A stretch of DNA of 13,228 nt, from contig JAJDDS010000726.1 of NCBI GenBank assembly GCA_029260195.1, forward strand, positions 1 to 13,228, given 5' to 3'. How positions within the stretch are numbered: the first letter of the stretch is position 1; each line of letters starts with the position of its first letter. The translations under genes and the position numbers were made by a program. The notes below the pieces were generated by a model, which was given only the letters and a program-made list of their open reading frames with translations, made no database searches and was not told the DNA's origin. This DNA comes from Phycisphaerae bacterium (lineage in GTDB: Bacteria > Planctomycetota > Phycisphaerae > UBA1845). Of the stretch, positions 1 through 6,809 are shown piece by piece.

Positions 1-539
1 AGCCGCTTCCGGGCCCGCCAAAGAAGCGACTCGACACCCGGGACCGATAGTCCGAGCACCTCGCCGATCTCGACGTACCGCAGCTCGTGGAAATGGCGGA
101 GCACGATCGCGGCCCGCTCTCGCGACGGCAACCCGCCGACGGCGGACCGAACGCCGGCAGCCGCCTCCGACGCCATCGCCAAATCGTCCGGGTGCGGCAC
201 GGACCGCCCGCGATCCGAATCCGGAGGTTCGCCGTCGAACGGAATCGTCCGCCGAAGCCGCCACCAGCGCCGGTAGTTCAGGCAGGCGTTGGTCGCGACC
301 CGATAAAGCCAAACAACCGCCCGCCCGCGCGGTTCGTACGACGACGACGATCTCCACGCGCTCAGAAAGACATCCTGCGCCAAATCCTCAGCCGTTTCGC
401 GATTCGTGAGACCGAGATAGCGATAGACGAAGCGCACGATGTCGCGGTGGTGACGCTCGATGATTGCGGCGAAGGCCTCCCGGTCGCCCGCGCCGGCTGC
501 GACGAGTAGTTCATCGTCCGTCCGTTCGGTCGTCGACAT
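1..539 (-). CDS. RNA polymerase ECF-type sigma factor (3' end cut by window edge)
   Basis: This is an extracytoplasmic-function sigma factor, which directs RNA polymerase to a small set of promoters. The reading frame opens at ATG 539-537 and stays open for 179 codons to the window edge, so the stop is not seen. Residues about 20-95 look like sigma region 2: YRYLGLTNRETAEDLAQDVF is the usual helix with the AEDLxQDVF signature, followed by WLYRVATNACLNYRR. Residues about 125-179 look like region 4, with LPSRERAAIVLRHF, then a helix-turn-helix around YVEIGEVLGLSVPGVESLLWRA. The linker between them is Arg/Pro/Asp rich, as in short ECF factors. About 180 residues is near full length for the family, so only a few residues should be missing. 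No anti-sigma factor is visible; it could lie beyond the left edge, where a co-transcribed downstream gene would be. The 229 bases upstream (540-768) show no gene and no clear promoter. Confidence 0.93.
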   Translation of the reverse strand, partial: MSTTERTDDELLVAAGAGDREAFAAIIERHHRDIVRFVYRYLGLTNRETAEDLAQDVFLSAWRSSSSYEPRGRAVVWLYRVATNACLNYRRWWRLRRTIPFDGEPPDSDRGRSVPHPDDLAMASEAAAGVRSAVGGLPSRERAAIVLRHFHELRYVEIGEVLGLSVPGVESLLWRARKR

Positions 540-768
540 GTCGCTCGCCGTCCATCGCGCGGGACAACTCCGCGCATACCTCAACTCCGCACAAACTCGC
601 GGGTCCACATCCATTTGTAGCACCCGGCGCGCTCAAAACCTGCACGCGCAACAAGTCCTGACGCCTCTACTCCTTCATCGGACGACGGGAAAGGAAAATG
701 GTAGGCACACCCGAGCGGCTCCCGTCACCAACCGTGCGAGCCGCAGCCACTGTTGCGAGCGCCCGCGG

Positions 769-1524
769 TCACATGCGGCTGGCGATGGCTTGGGCGAGCG
801 GGTTGACGAGCAGCGGGACGACCTTGTCGCCGGCGAGTTCGTCGGCGTGATCATACAAAGAGGCGGCGATGTCCTTGAGATCGCGTCCTTCTTCGGTGGT
901 CCAGTATTTGCGTATGGTGAGAAAGACACTGAGAGGCTGCCGCTCGAATTCGCCCGTGCGCACCTCGTAGGTGGCTGTGCGGGACTTGGTTTCGACGAAC
1001 GCCTGCAGATCACATTCCGGCGTCAGCGCGATCCCGAAGTAGGGTTGCGCGTCGATCGTGTGGGCGGCGTCCTCGCCGAGCACGAACCCGCCCAGCGGAT
1101 GATCCGTCCACAGGGTCTCAGCCACCAGTTGATCGTGATTTCCGCGGTACTCGAGATCGAATCCATAGATCAATTCCAGGTGGTCGTAATCGATCTCGCT
1201 GAATGTGAGATGATAAGGCGCGTGCTCGAAGATTACATTGGACAGCGCCCGGACCTTCAGAACGTCGGACGGAGCAAAGTGGCCGAAGCGGAGGCTGTTG
1301 GGCTCGATGCGCACCCAGCGCCTCGACACGCCCTCGTCGGGCTCCTCTTCGAGAATGAGGCAGCCATCTTCGCGCCGGCGAAACTTGGACATCCCCGGGA
1401 ATTCCTTGCGAACACGTTCGAAGAAGTGCAGGATCGTCTCGCGCTCGAGCGGCAGATCGAGCTTGAGAAAAAGTCGACTGCTGACAAAGAACTCGTCGCA
1501 CACCGCACCAAAATGTTGAGTCAT
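769..1524 (-). CDS. Conserved-looking protein of unknown function, 251 aa
   Basis: I do not recognise a named family. The protein starts MTQHFGAVCDEFF and ends AIASRM. It is soluble looking, with no signal peptide or membrane segment, and mixes charged and aromatic residues as a real globular protein does (for example FLKLDLPLERETILHFFERV and IDYDHLELIYGFDLEYRGNHD). The N-terminal third has a basic RRRE patch followed by an acidic one (ILEEEPDEG). The frame is open further upstream to 1647, but I chose ATG 1524. A good promoter sits at 1582-1610, downstream of the longer start, and the extra 41 residues are low-complexity and Arg/Pro rich. The stop is TGA. It is transcribed towards the sigma factor gene with 229 bases between them, and diverges from the membrane protein gene at 1739. 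A large antisense ORF across it is judged a GC-rich shadow. Confidence 0.8.
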   Translation of the reverse strand: MTQHFGAVCDEFFVSSRLFLKLDLPLERETILHFFERVRKEFPGMSKFRRREDGCLILEEEPDEGVSRRWVRIEPNSLRFGHFAPSDVLKVRALSNVIFEHAPYHLTFSEIDYDHLELIYGFDLEYRGNHDQLVAETLWTDHPLGGFVLGEDAAHTIDAQPYFGIALTPECDLQAFVETKSRTATYEVRTGEFERQPLSVFLTIRKYWTTEEGRDLKDIAASLYDHADELAGDKVVPLLVNPLAQAIASRM

Positions 1525-1581
1525 GGCCGTTCTCGCTCGACGGGGCTCTTGTGAACCCGGTGGATCGGTCTCGCGGCTCCG

Positions 1582-1610
1582 ATTATGATCTGCTGGACCG
1601 TTGAAGGCAA
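1582..1610 (-). promoter_or_regulatory. Sigma70-type promoter for the 251-aa protein gene
   Basis: Read on the minus strand: -35 TTGCCT (1610-1605), a 17-base spacer, and -10 CATAAT (1587-1582). This matches consensus at 4/6 and 5/6. The expected transcript start is near 1575, leaving a leader of roughly 50 bases before ATG 1524. The promoter lies inside the longer possible ORF, which is why the shorter start is preferred. Confidence 0.5.
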
Positions 1611-1700
1611 CAGAAAGTCGCCGAAACATCGCGATGGATGTCGCCATCGGCGGATGCGTGTTTTGTCGCGGCCGATTCGCCGATAGAGTTCACGAAGTGT

Positions 1701-1719
1701 CCCGCCGGTGATCGGCGGG
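1701..1719 (+). other. Perfect 7-bp hairpin just upstream of a ribosome binding site
   Basis: CCCGCCG, loop GTGAT, then CGGCGGG. The hairpin ends eight bases before the AGGAGG at 1728-1733 that serves the gene at 1739. It would fold strongly in the leader RNA. It could be a translation modulator or simply a GC-rich palindrome; no terminator T-run follows. Confidence 0.4.
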
Positions 1720-1727
1720 GCGGACGC

Positions 1728-1733
1728 AGGAGG
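1728..1733 (+). promoter_or_regulatory. Strong Shine-Dalgarno AGGAGG fixing the start at 1739
   Basis: A perfect AGGAGG lies five bases upstream of ATG 1739. It is the best ribosome binding site in the window and settles the start of the membrane protein. Confidence 0.8.
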
Positions 1734-1738
1734 CCCAC

Positions 1739-2482
1739 ATGACGCCCATCGTTTCGCCCACAACCAACGAGCGCATCATCCGCACCTTCGGACTGGCTGC
1801 GCTGTTCGGCGTATTCAGCGGGTGGTTCATTTATGACGGCTACGTCGGCTATCCTGAGAAGAACCTCGAGAAGGCGATCGAGTCGCTCGATCCGGTTCCG
1901 GACACGCTCCCGCCGATCGACGACGCTGTGACCGAAGCCGCCGCCGCGGTCTGGGTCGACCGCCCATCGGATTCGCGGCATACCCGAGCCGAGGTCGTTG
2001 CGGCGTTTGGCGAACCGGGTTGGGAAAGTGCGGACCGCAACGACATCCGGTACTTCGGGCCGGGGGGAATGCTCGCATACACGTTGCGCGGTGATCTGGT
2101 GGCGGACGTCGTCTACACCGCCGGTGACAAGAACGACACCGAATTGGTCTGGCAGAGATACCTCGGGTTCGGGTTGCTGCCGGTAGCGCTGGGGTTCGTG
2201 CTTCAGTTTGTGCGGGTTGTGACGACACGCGTGGAACTGAGCGACGCGGGTTTGAACGTGCGCGGGCGACCTGTGATCCCGTTCGATGCGATGAAGTCGA
2301 TCGAGGCGAAGCACTATCGCAAGAAGGGCTTTGTCGACCTGTCTTACTCGCAGGACGGGCGGAACAAGACCGTGCGGCTGGATGACTACGTGATCCGCGA
2401 CTTCCGCCCGATGATCGAGACGATTTGCGAACGATGTCACATCGACGACCCCCTTCCTCCGCCCAAGAAGGAGGAGGACTGA
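1739..2482 (+). CDS. Two-TM membrane protein with a possible PH-like C-terminal domain, 247 aa
   Basis: Function is not known. The N-terminus has one hydrophobic helix (about residues 15-34, TFGLAALFGVFSGWFIYDGY). An extra-membrane domain of about 105 residues follows (EKAIESLDP... to ...VVYTAGDKND), containing RAEVVAAFGEPGWESADRNDIRYFGPGG, which resembles a SmpA/OmlA-like 'G-x-P' segment. A second helix lies at about 143-160 (YLGFGLLPVALGFVLQFVRVV). The C-terminal 80 residues read like a small beta-rich domain of bacterial PH type (VELSDAGLNVRGRPVIPFDAMKSIEAKHY, then LSYSQDGRNKTVRLDDYVI), probably cytoplasmic. The tail PPPKKEED is charged. The start is supported by AGGAGG. The gene converges on the FG-GAP lipoprotein gene, 44 bases away. 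The domain reading is inference from pattern, not a confirmed family hit. Confidence 0.85.
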   Translation: MTPIVSPTTNERIIRTFGLAALFGVFSGWFIYDGYVGYPEKNLEKAIESLDPVPDTLPPIDDAVTEAAAAVWVDRPSDSRHTRAEVVAAFGEPGWESADRNDIRYFGPGGMLAYTLRGDLVADVVYTAGDKNDTELVWQRYLGFGLLPVALGFVLQFVRVVTTRVELSDAGLNVRGRPVIPFDAMKSIEAKHYRKKGFVDLSYSQDGRNKTVRLDDYVIRDFRPMIETICERCHIDDPLPPPKKEED

Positions 2483-2490
2483 CGGACGCC

Positions 2491-2508
2491 GTTCGGGCGC
2501 TGCCGAAC
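2491..2508. terminator. Possible bidirectional terminator hairpin between convergent genes
   Basis: GTTCGG, loop GCGCTG, CCGAAC. It sits in the 44-base gap between the converging stop codons at 2482 and 2527, the expected place for a shared terminator. There is no T-run on either side, so this is a weak call based on position and symmetry. Confidence 0.35.
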
Positions 2509-2526
2509 CAGACGACACGCCCGTCG

Positions 2527-3789
2527 TCACCGCGCGAGGGTGAACTGGCCGTCGCCGTCGTTGAGCAGCAGCGAACCGTTGTTGGTGTCCTGATTCGCGG
2601 TGACCAGATCGAGGTCGCCGTCGCCGTCGAAGTCTCCCGACGCAATCGCGACGGCCATCTCGCCGCCTACGGCGATGACCCGTTGCTCGGCAAACGTCCC
2701 GTCGCCGTGGTTCAGCAGGACGGACACGCTGTCGTTCAGTGAATTGGCTGTCGCGACGTCGATCGCGCCGTCGCCGTTCCAGTCGCCCGCGATGATCGCG
2801 TCCGGCGCGATGACTATCTCGGTGAACCCGCCCAGCGCGAACGAAGCCAGTCCGTCATTGAGCAATACCATAAGTCCGTAATCGGGCGATCCGGTCGCGA
2901 CGAGCAGGTCGTTGTCACCGTCACCATCGACATCAGCGGCGGCCAAGTCGTTCGGGCTGTCGCCGCCGTCGAAGTGCTCACCGACCGCGAACAAGCCACC
3001 GCTAACGTGAATGTACACGGACACGAAGTCGGATTCGTCGTTGCCGCCGCTCGAGCTGGCGACCGCGATGTCCAGCAGCCCGTCTTCGTTAAGATCGGCG
3101 ATCGTCGCGCTGCGGCCACAGGGCACATCAAACAGGCGACGCGGATCGGCGAACGTCCCGTCACCGAGATTGAGCAGAATCACGACGCCGTCGCACACGC
3201 CATTCACGACAACAACGTCGAGGTCCCCGTCGGCATCGACGTCACCCGCTGTGACAAAGCGGGGAATGGACGAATCGCTATCGAATCGGCCGGTGGTCTC
3301 GAACCTCCCGGACCCGCCGTTGGTGAGGATCGACAATTCGCCGTCCGGTTCGCCGGTCGCGACGGCCAAGTCGATGTCCCCGTCGAGGTCGAAGTCACCG
3401 GCGACGATGCCATCCGGACCGAAAATCGCCGACCCCGCAGGGAAACGGATCGAAGGCTGAAACGTGCCGTCGCCGTTCCCGATCAGGACGACAATGCTGT
3501 TCGAGTCGTTGTTCGCTAAGGCGGCGTCGAGCAGACCGTCGCTGTCAAAATCACCAACCGCCACCGAAACCGGCGCTTGCGGTCCTTGGTCCGTGGCGCA
3601 GCCAGCCGCAAACGCGCTGCAGACGGTGGTCGGCGGCGGTTCGGGCAGGTCTATTTCGCAAGCGACGGCAAACGTGCCGCAGTCGGTGCCGGCTGGTGGC
3701 ATGTTCGACCCCGTGCACCCGGCGGCGATGGTGATGCAGAGCACGAGCGCTGTGCGAAGGATGTCGCGGAGCGGGATGAGCGTGTTCAT
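2527..3789 (-). CDS. FG-GAP/VCBS repeat lipoprotein, seven-bladed propeller, 420 aa
   Basis: A predicted exported lipoprotein. After ATG 3789 comes a basic, hydrophobic signal peptide ending in lipobox AAGC (VLCITIAAGC), so the mature protein should be lipid-anchored at Cys. A Cys- and Pro-rich linker (DCGTFAVACEIDLPEPPPTTVC) is followed by seven FG-GAP repeats. Each has the Asp-rich calcium-binding loop: GDFDSDGLLD, GDFDLDGDID, GDVDADGDLD, ADLNEDGLLD, ADVDGDGDND, GDWNGDGAID and GDFDGDGDLD. Seven repeats fit one closed beta-propeller as in integrin alpha chains. There is no catalytic domain, so adhesion or structural binding outside the cytoplasm is the likely role. A TTG three codons upstream is a possible but less likely start. 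The gene follows the metalloprotease-like gene by 27 bases, so they probably share a transcript, and the two look like relatives. Confidence 0.9.
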   Translation of the reverse strand: MNTLIPLRDILRTALVLCITIAAGCTGSNMPPAGTDCGTFAVACEIDLPEPPPTTVCSAFAAGCATDQGPQAPVSVAVGDFDSDGLLDAALANNDSNSIVVLIGNGDGTFQPSIRFPAGSAIFGPDGIVAGDFDLDGDIDLAVATGEPDGELSILTNGGSGRFETTGRFDSDSSIPRFVTAGDVDADGDLDVVVVNGVCDGVVILLNLGDGTFADPRRLFDVPCGRSATIADLNEDGLLDIAVASSSGGNDESDFVSVYIHVSGGLFAVGEHFDGGDSPNDLAAADVDGDGDNDLLVATGSPDYGLMVLLNDGLASFALGGFTEIVIAPDAIIAGDWNGDGAIDVATANSLNDSVSVLLNHGDGTFAEQRVIAVGGEMAVAIASGDFDGDGDLDLVTANQDTNNGSLLLNDGDGQFTLAR

Positions 3790-3816
3790 GGGAATCAACC
3801 TGTTGCGCGATCAGCG

Positions 3817-5385
3817 TCAATCGGCATCCGGTACCGTCCCGACGCGAAGATCGACGGGGGCCGCGAACGAGCCGTCTCCGTTATTGATGAGCACTGAAAC
3901 GCCGCCGTTGCGGTGACCGAAATCGGCGTCCCCTTCGTTGGCAACCGCGAGATCGGGATGGCCGTCGCCATTGAAATCGGCGTCGATCACCGCCACCGGC
4001 CGCGCGCCAGCCGTCACGGAAACCGGGGCGTCAAACGACGCTCGGCCGTCATTAAACAGTATCCACACTTCTCCGGCTCCGGACGTAGAGCCGTGGTCAG
4101 CCACGACAAGATCCACGTCGCCGTCGGAGTCGAGATCATTCGAGACGATGTCGAACGGGCTGCGACCGACGGATACCTGGTCGATGACGGTGAACGCGCC
4201 TTCCCCGTCATTGATGAGGATGAAGACGTCGTCGGAGAAGCGATGGGCAACGGCGAGATCGGGCGCGCCGTCGTTATTCAAATCGCCTGCCGTGATTGCG
4301 GTAACGCCTTCGCCGACGGTGACTTCGTCAGTTTGCAGGAATACGAGTGGGTCGAGGTGGCGGAAGATCAGCACATGCCCCGGGTCGGCTGAAGTGTTAC
4401 CGGTCGCGATTGCAACATCGAGCGCGCCATCACCGTCCACGTCGACGAACACCCCCGCAACCGCGCCGCCATTGTCGAGGATCTCGACGGTCTCATCGAA
4501 GGCGCCGTCCGCGTTCAGGGCGATGGTCGCATCGCCGGGTGTCAGATCGGCGATTGCGAGCACATCGGAATCGCCGTCCGCGTCGATGTCCGCGACCGCG
4601 ACGACGCCCAGCGGCGAGCCGACCTCGAAGCCGACCGGCGGCGCGAGCTCGCCCGACCCTACGTTCTCCAAGACCGCAAGCGCGCGGTCCCTGGGCGTCA
4701 GGTTCGCGACCGCCAAATCGACGGCGCCGTCGCCGTCGAAGTCACCGGCTGCGATCGATCGAGGCAATTCGCCAGCCGTCGGGAAACTGTGAGGCGCCGC
4801 GAACAAAGCCTCACCGAGATTAAGAAGCACGGAGACGTCGTTCGATTGGCTGTTCGCCGTAGCCAAGTCGGGCAGTCCGTCGCCGTTGAGGTCCGCCGCG
4901 ATGATCGACGCGGGCTGGGCGTACGCGCCGACCGTTTCCGAAAGCAACATTGGACTGTAATGGAACCCGATGGGGAACACGGAGTCGTCGAATGACGTGC
5001 TGGTGAATTCGAGAAAGACGTTCTGAAACGTCGCAGCCGAGGCGAAGTTCATCAACGACGAGTTTCCGCTGACGTGAAGCAGGCCCAGCAGATGCCCGGT
5101 TTCGTGGGCGGCGACGTTGCCGATCGCCAGTCCAATCTCGTCCGCCAGCGGTGTGCCGGAGAACAGGCTCGCGTCGAATGCATCGGTGAAAACAATAGCG
5201 GTATCACCGGGGTCTCGATTGGCAAAGTCGACGCCGTTGATCGAGAAGCCGAGCGTGTCTGAATCGATCTCGGGGATGTCGTGGGGTGAACCGCCAAGGA
5301 GCACCGTCGAGAACGACGCGGACGTCGGCGGGTCGCCGTCGGTGTCGAACACGTCGTCGCCGAACGGGGCGAACAGCTCGCGCAC
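3817..5385 (-). CDS. Metzincin-type protease plus FG-GAP propeller: downstream half of a gene split by an in-frame TAG
   Basis: This ORF begins at GTG 5385, only one codon (ACC) after the TAG that ends the preceding ORF, in the same frame. No ribosome binding site precedes the GTG and there is no signal peptide, so it is most likely the continuation of the upstream lipoprotein. Its first 150 residues are a zinc protease core. HETGHLLGLLH (about residues 94-104) gives three zinc-binding His and the catalytic Glu, and SLMNF (Met112) matches the metzincin Met-turn. The remainder carries seven FG-GAP repeats with Asp-rich loops (ADLNGDGLPD, GDFDGDGAVD, ADIDADGDSD, VDVDGDGALD, GDLNNDGAPD, NDLDSDGDVD, ADFNGDGHPD), fitting a seven-bladed propeller. 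If expressed alone it would be cytoplasmic and probably inactive in its normal role. Either a pseudogene half, a sequencing artefact, or a product of stop read-through. It ends with TGA. Confidence 0.8.
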   Translation of the reverse strand: MRELFAPFGDDVFDTDGDPPTSASFSTVLLGGSPHDIPEIDSDTLGFSINGVDFANRDPGDTAIVFTDAFDASLFSGTPLADEIGLAIGNVAAHETGHLLGLLHVSGNSSLMNFASAATFQNVFLEFTSTSFDDSVFPIGFHYSPMLLSETVGAYAQPASIIAADLNGDGLPDLATANSQSNDVSVLLNLGEALFAAPHSFPTAGELPRSIAAGDFDGDGAVDLAVANLTPRDRALAVLENVGSGELAPPVGFEVGSPLGVVAVADIDADGDSDVLAIADLTPGDATIALNADGAFDETVEILDNGGAVAGVFVDVDGDGALDVAIATGNTSADPGHVLIFRHLDPLVFLQTDEVTVGEGVTAITAGDLNNDGAPDLAVAHRFSDDVFILINDGEGAFTVIDQVSVGRSPFDIVSNDLDSDGDVDLVVADHGSTSGAGEVWILFNDGRASFDAPVSVTAGARPVAVIDADFNGDGHPDLAVANEGDADFGHRNGGVSVLINNGDGSFAAPVDLRVGTVPDAD

Positions 5386-5388
5386 GGT

Positions 5389-5391
5389 CTA
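5389..5391 (-). other. In-frame amber codon interrupting the protease lipoprotein
   Basis: TAG at codon 207 counted from ATG 6009 (context AAC ACC TAG ACC GTG). Without it, one frame of 730 residues runs from 6009 to 3817: lipobox, PPC-like domain, zinc protease, seven FG-GAP repeats. TAG is also the normal stop of the gene ending at 11017, so amber is not reassigned throughout this genome. A point mutation from a sense codon such as CAG, AAG or GAG is the simplest explanation. Confidence 0.75.
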
Positions 5392-6009
5392 GGTGTTCGC
5401 GGACTTCATCTCGTCGGTTAGTCCCGCGTAGGCGTCGTCGACATTTCCGGCGTTAAACGGGCCCACGGTCACCGTAAGATCGTCACGCACGACGACCGAC
5501 CCGCCGTCGAAGTCCAGCAACAACGCTTGTCGTCGCCGCGTCGGCGGTTCACCACCGCGCGCAAGACGGATGGACAGGCTGTAGGGTCCGAAGCCACCCG
5601 AGCCGGGAGTGGAAGCCACCGCGACGAAGAACCCGGCGCCGCTTCGACGGGCGACCGTATCCACATTCATGCCGCCGCCATTCCCGTCGCCGCCGATCGC
5701 AATCAGACGCTGAAACTCGTCGAACACCGCCACCGTCAAATCAGAAGTAGTCAGCGGGTCAGCCGACACGGTGATGCGATCTCCGGCATCGAAGGAACCG
5801 AACGCGAAGACGTCGACATCGTCGGCGTCATCGATGGACCCGCCGACGCGAGCCCCGTCTTCGGGGTAAGCCACAACAAAGTTCGCGTCATTGAATCGGT
5901 TGTTCCGCTCGGTCTCGACGACTCCGCCGCCGGTCGGGTCCACGATGGGATCACATCCGCAGATCACGAACGCGGACAGCACGGTTGTCACCAAAATGAT
6001 GGGCCGCAT
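5389..6009 (-). CDS. Lipoprotein N-terminal half of the interrupted metalloprotease, 206 aa
   Basis: ATG 6009 begins a signal peptide, MRPIILVTTVLSAFVICGC, with Cys19 as the probable lipid-modified residue. Residues about 33-155 resemble a pre-peptidase C-terminal (PPC) domain: ETERNNRFNDAN, then DDVDVFAFGSFDAGDRITV, then GPYSLSIRL. Such domains accompany secreted proteases. From about residue 165, ALLLDFDGGSVVVRDDLTV starts the segment that leads into the catalytic domain, but TAG cuts it off after KSANT. The HExxH site lies in the same frame beyond the stop. A 206-residue product would be an exported lipoprotein lacking its active site. A -10-like TATGAT lies at 6070-6075. Read together with the next ORF, the gene is about 730 codons long. 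Confidence 0.8.
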   Translation of the reverse strand: MRPIILVTTVLSAFVICGCDPIVDPTGGGVVETERNNRFNDANFVVAYPEDGARVGGSIDDADDVDVFAFGSFDAGDRITVSADPLTTSDLTVAVFDEFQRLIAIGGDGNGGGMNVDTVARRSGAGFFVAVASTPGSGGFGPYSLSIRLARGGEPPTRRRQALLLDFDGGSVVVRDDLTVTVGPFNAGNVDDAYAGLTDEMKSANT

Positions 6010-6069
6010 GGTTGTCTCGACTCATTGGCTCCCAGTGTGAATGTCGCCGCCGTAGTGGAGCAAGAGCGG

Positions 6070-6075
6070 ATCATA
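6070..6075 (-). promoter_or_regulatory. Possible -10 box (TATGAT) for the lipoprotein pair
   Basis: On the minus strand TATGAT matches TATAAT at five of six positions and would start RNA near 6063, giving a leader of about 54 bases to ATG 6009. No good -35 hexamer is seen at the proper distance, so confidence is low. Confidence 0.3.
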
Positions 6076-6099
6076 CCATGGAGTGCGACGATGATGTTA

Positions 6100-6191
6100 G
6101 TCATTTCGAGCGAAGCGAGGAATCTCGCCGATTGCGGAGCAAGATGCTTGGCGGAGCCCGGCCTGAGCGCAGTCGAAGGGCTCAGAATGAC
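6100..6191. repeat. Interspersed imperfect inverted repeat, copy 1
   Basis: The element runs from GTCATTTCGAGCGAAGCGAG to GGGCTCAGAATGAC, with related ends GTCATT...AATGAC facing each other. Similar elements occur at 9732-9804 and 12480-12575. The right arm (CCTGAGCGCAGTCGAAGG) differs from the arms of the other two copies. All copies lie between genes, here in the gap between aroK and the lipoprotein gene. These look like small non-coding palindromic elements; transposition origin is not shown by the sequence. Confidence 0.75.
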
Positions 6192-6229
6192 ACCTCACGT
6201 TGGCTTCACTCCGGGCACTCCGCTGTGCA

Positions 6230-6244
6230 GCGGCACGATGCCGC
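6230..6244 (-). terminator. Hairpin directly after the aroK stop, possible terminator
   Basis: On the minus strand GCGGCA-TCG-TGCCGC folds as a perfect six-pair stem one base after the aroK stop. A second, mutually exclusive stem (CCGCTG-CA-CAGCGG) overlaps it. No T-run follows, so it is either a weak terminator or an mRNA 3' end stabiliser. Confidence 0.35.
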
Positions 6245-6245
6245 G

Positions 6246-6788
6246 TCATGATTGCTCCATCCACACGACGATCTCGCCAGCCACCTCGGCCGGAGACCGA
6301 TTCTCCGAAGCGACGATGAGGTCCGCGAATCGCCGGTAAAAAGGTTCTCGCCGGGCAAGGACGGCTTCGATCTCCTTCAGGCCACCCGCCGGTGTCAACG
6401 CGGGACGCGAGGATGGCGTCGTCTCGTCGGCTGCCATGCGCTCGCGCAGGATTTCAGGCGGGCACGTTAACCACACGATCCTAGCTGACGCGCTCAGTTG
6501 CGTCATGCCGGACTCGTCGAGCACCGCGCCACCGCCGAGACTGACGACGACGGGCTCTGCATCGCGATCGCCTGACAACGCGAGTCGCGCAACGACTGCG
6601 GATTCACGCCGGCGAAATCCGGAGTCCCCCTCCGATGCAAAGATGTCCGCGATCGACATGCCCGCGGCGCCCGCGATCTCGTCATCCGTGTCGACGAAAC
6701 GCGCGCTCAATCGGCCAGCCAACACGCGACCAACGGTGGTCTTTCCACAGCCGCGGTAGCCGATGAGTATGACGTTGGGTGAAGCCAT
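6246..6788 (-). CDS. aroK: Shikimate kinase, 180 aa
   Basis: Phosphorylates shikimate to shikimate 3-phosphate with ATP, the step after the reactions of the neighbouring AroDE. Seen with the start at ATG 6788: a P-loop GYRGCGKTT (residues 10-18), the DTD shikimate/magnesium site (33-35), FRRRE (58-62, the substrate-binding Arg), SLGGGAVL (83-90, the GGG shikimate loop), the lid Arg in SSRPAL (about 128), and the RREPFY motif (146-151). Its 180 residues are normal for the family. An in-frame GTG at 6797 is an alternative start, but ATG is preferred because it leaves a short N-terminus before the first strand (NVILIGYRG). The stop of aroDE lies 21 bases upstream, so the two are almost certainly one operon transcribed leftwards. 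Nothing unusual in the active site. Confidence 0.95.
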   Translation of the reverse strand: MASPNVILIGYRGCGKTTVGRVLAGRLSARFVDTDDEIAGAAGMSIADIFASEGDSGFRRRESAVVARLALSGDRDAEPVVVSLGGGAVLDESGMTQLSASARIVWLTCPPEILRERMAADETTPSSRPALTPAGGLKEIEAVLARREPFYRRFADLIVASENRSPAEVAGEIVVWMEQS

Positions 6789-6809
6789 CGCGCGCACCTA
6801 TCCGAACGC

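Noticed and set aside
460..1554. Plus-strand ORF of 364 codons opposite the 251-aa gene
   Set aside because: It lies antisense to a better supported gene with its own promoter; composition is typical of a GC-rich shadow frame and it shows no recognisable domain.
1583..2530. Minus-strand ORF of 315 codons opposite the membrane protein gene
   Set aside because: The plus-strand frame has AGGAGG, membrane helices and a coherent C-terminal domain; the minus frame is Arg/His/Asp-rich and without domains.
2974..4995. Several plus-strand ORFs across the FG-GAP genes with repeated VAVEV-like words
   Set aside because: The words are the antisense translation of the Asp-Gly-Asp codons of the FG-GAP repeats.
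5389..5391. Amber codon as pyrrolysine or genome-wide recoding
   Set aside because: TAG ends the epimerase gene normally at 11015-11017, there is no known Pyl site in this protein type, and a nonsense mutation is simpler.
6012..6251. Small ORFs inside the inverted repeats (for example with a HFERSEES word)
   Set aside because: These are translations of the palindromic repeat arms, which recur in several frames and are not genes.
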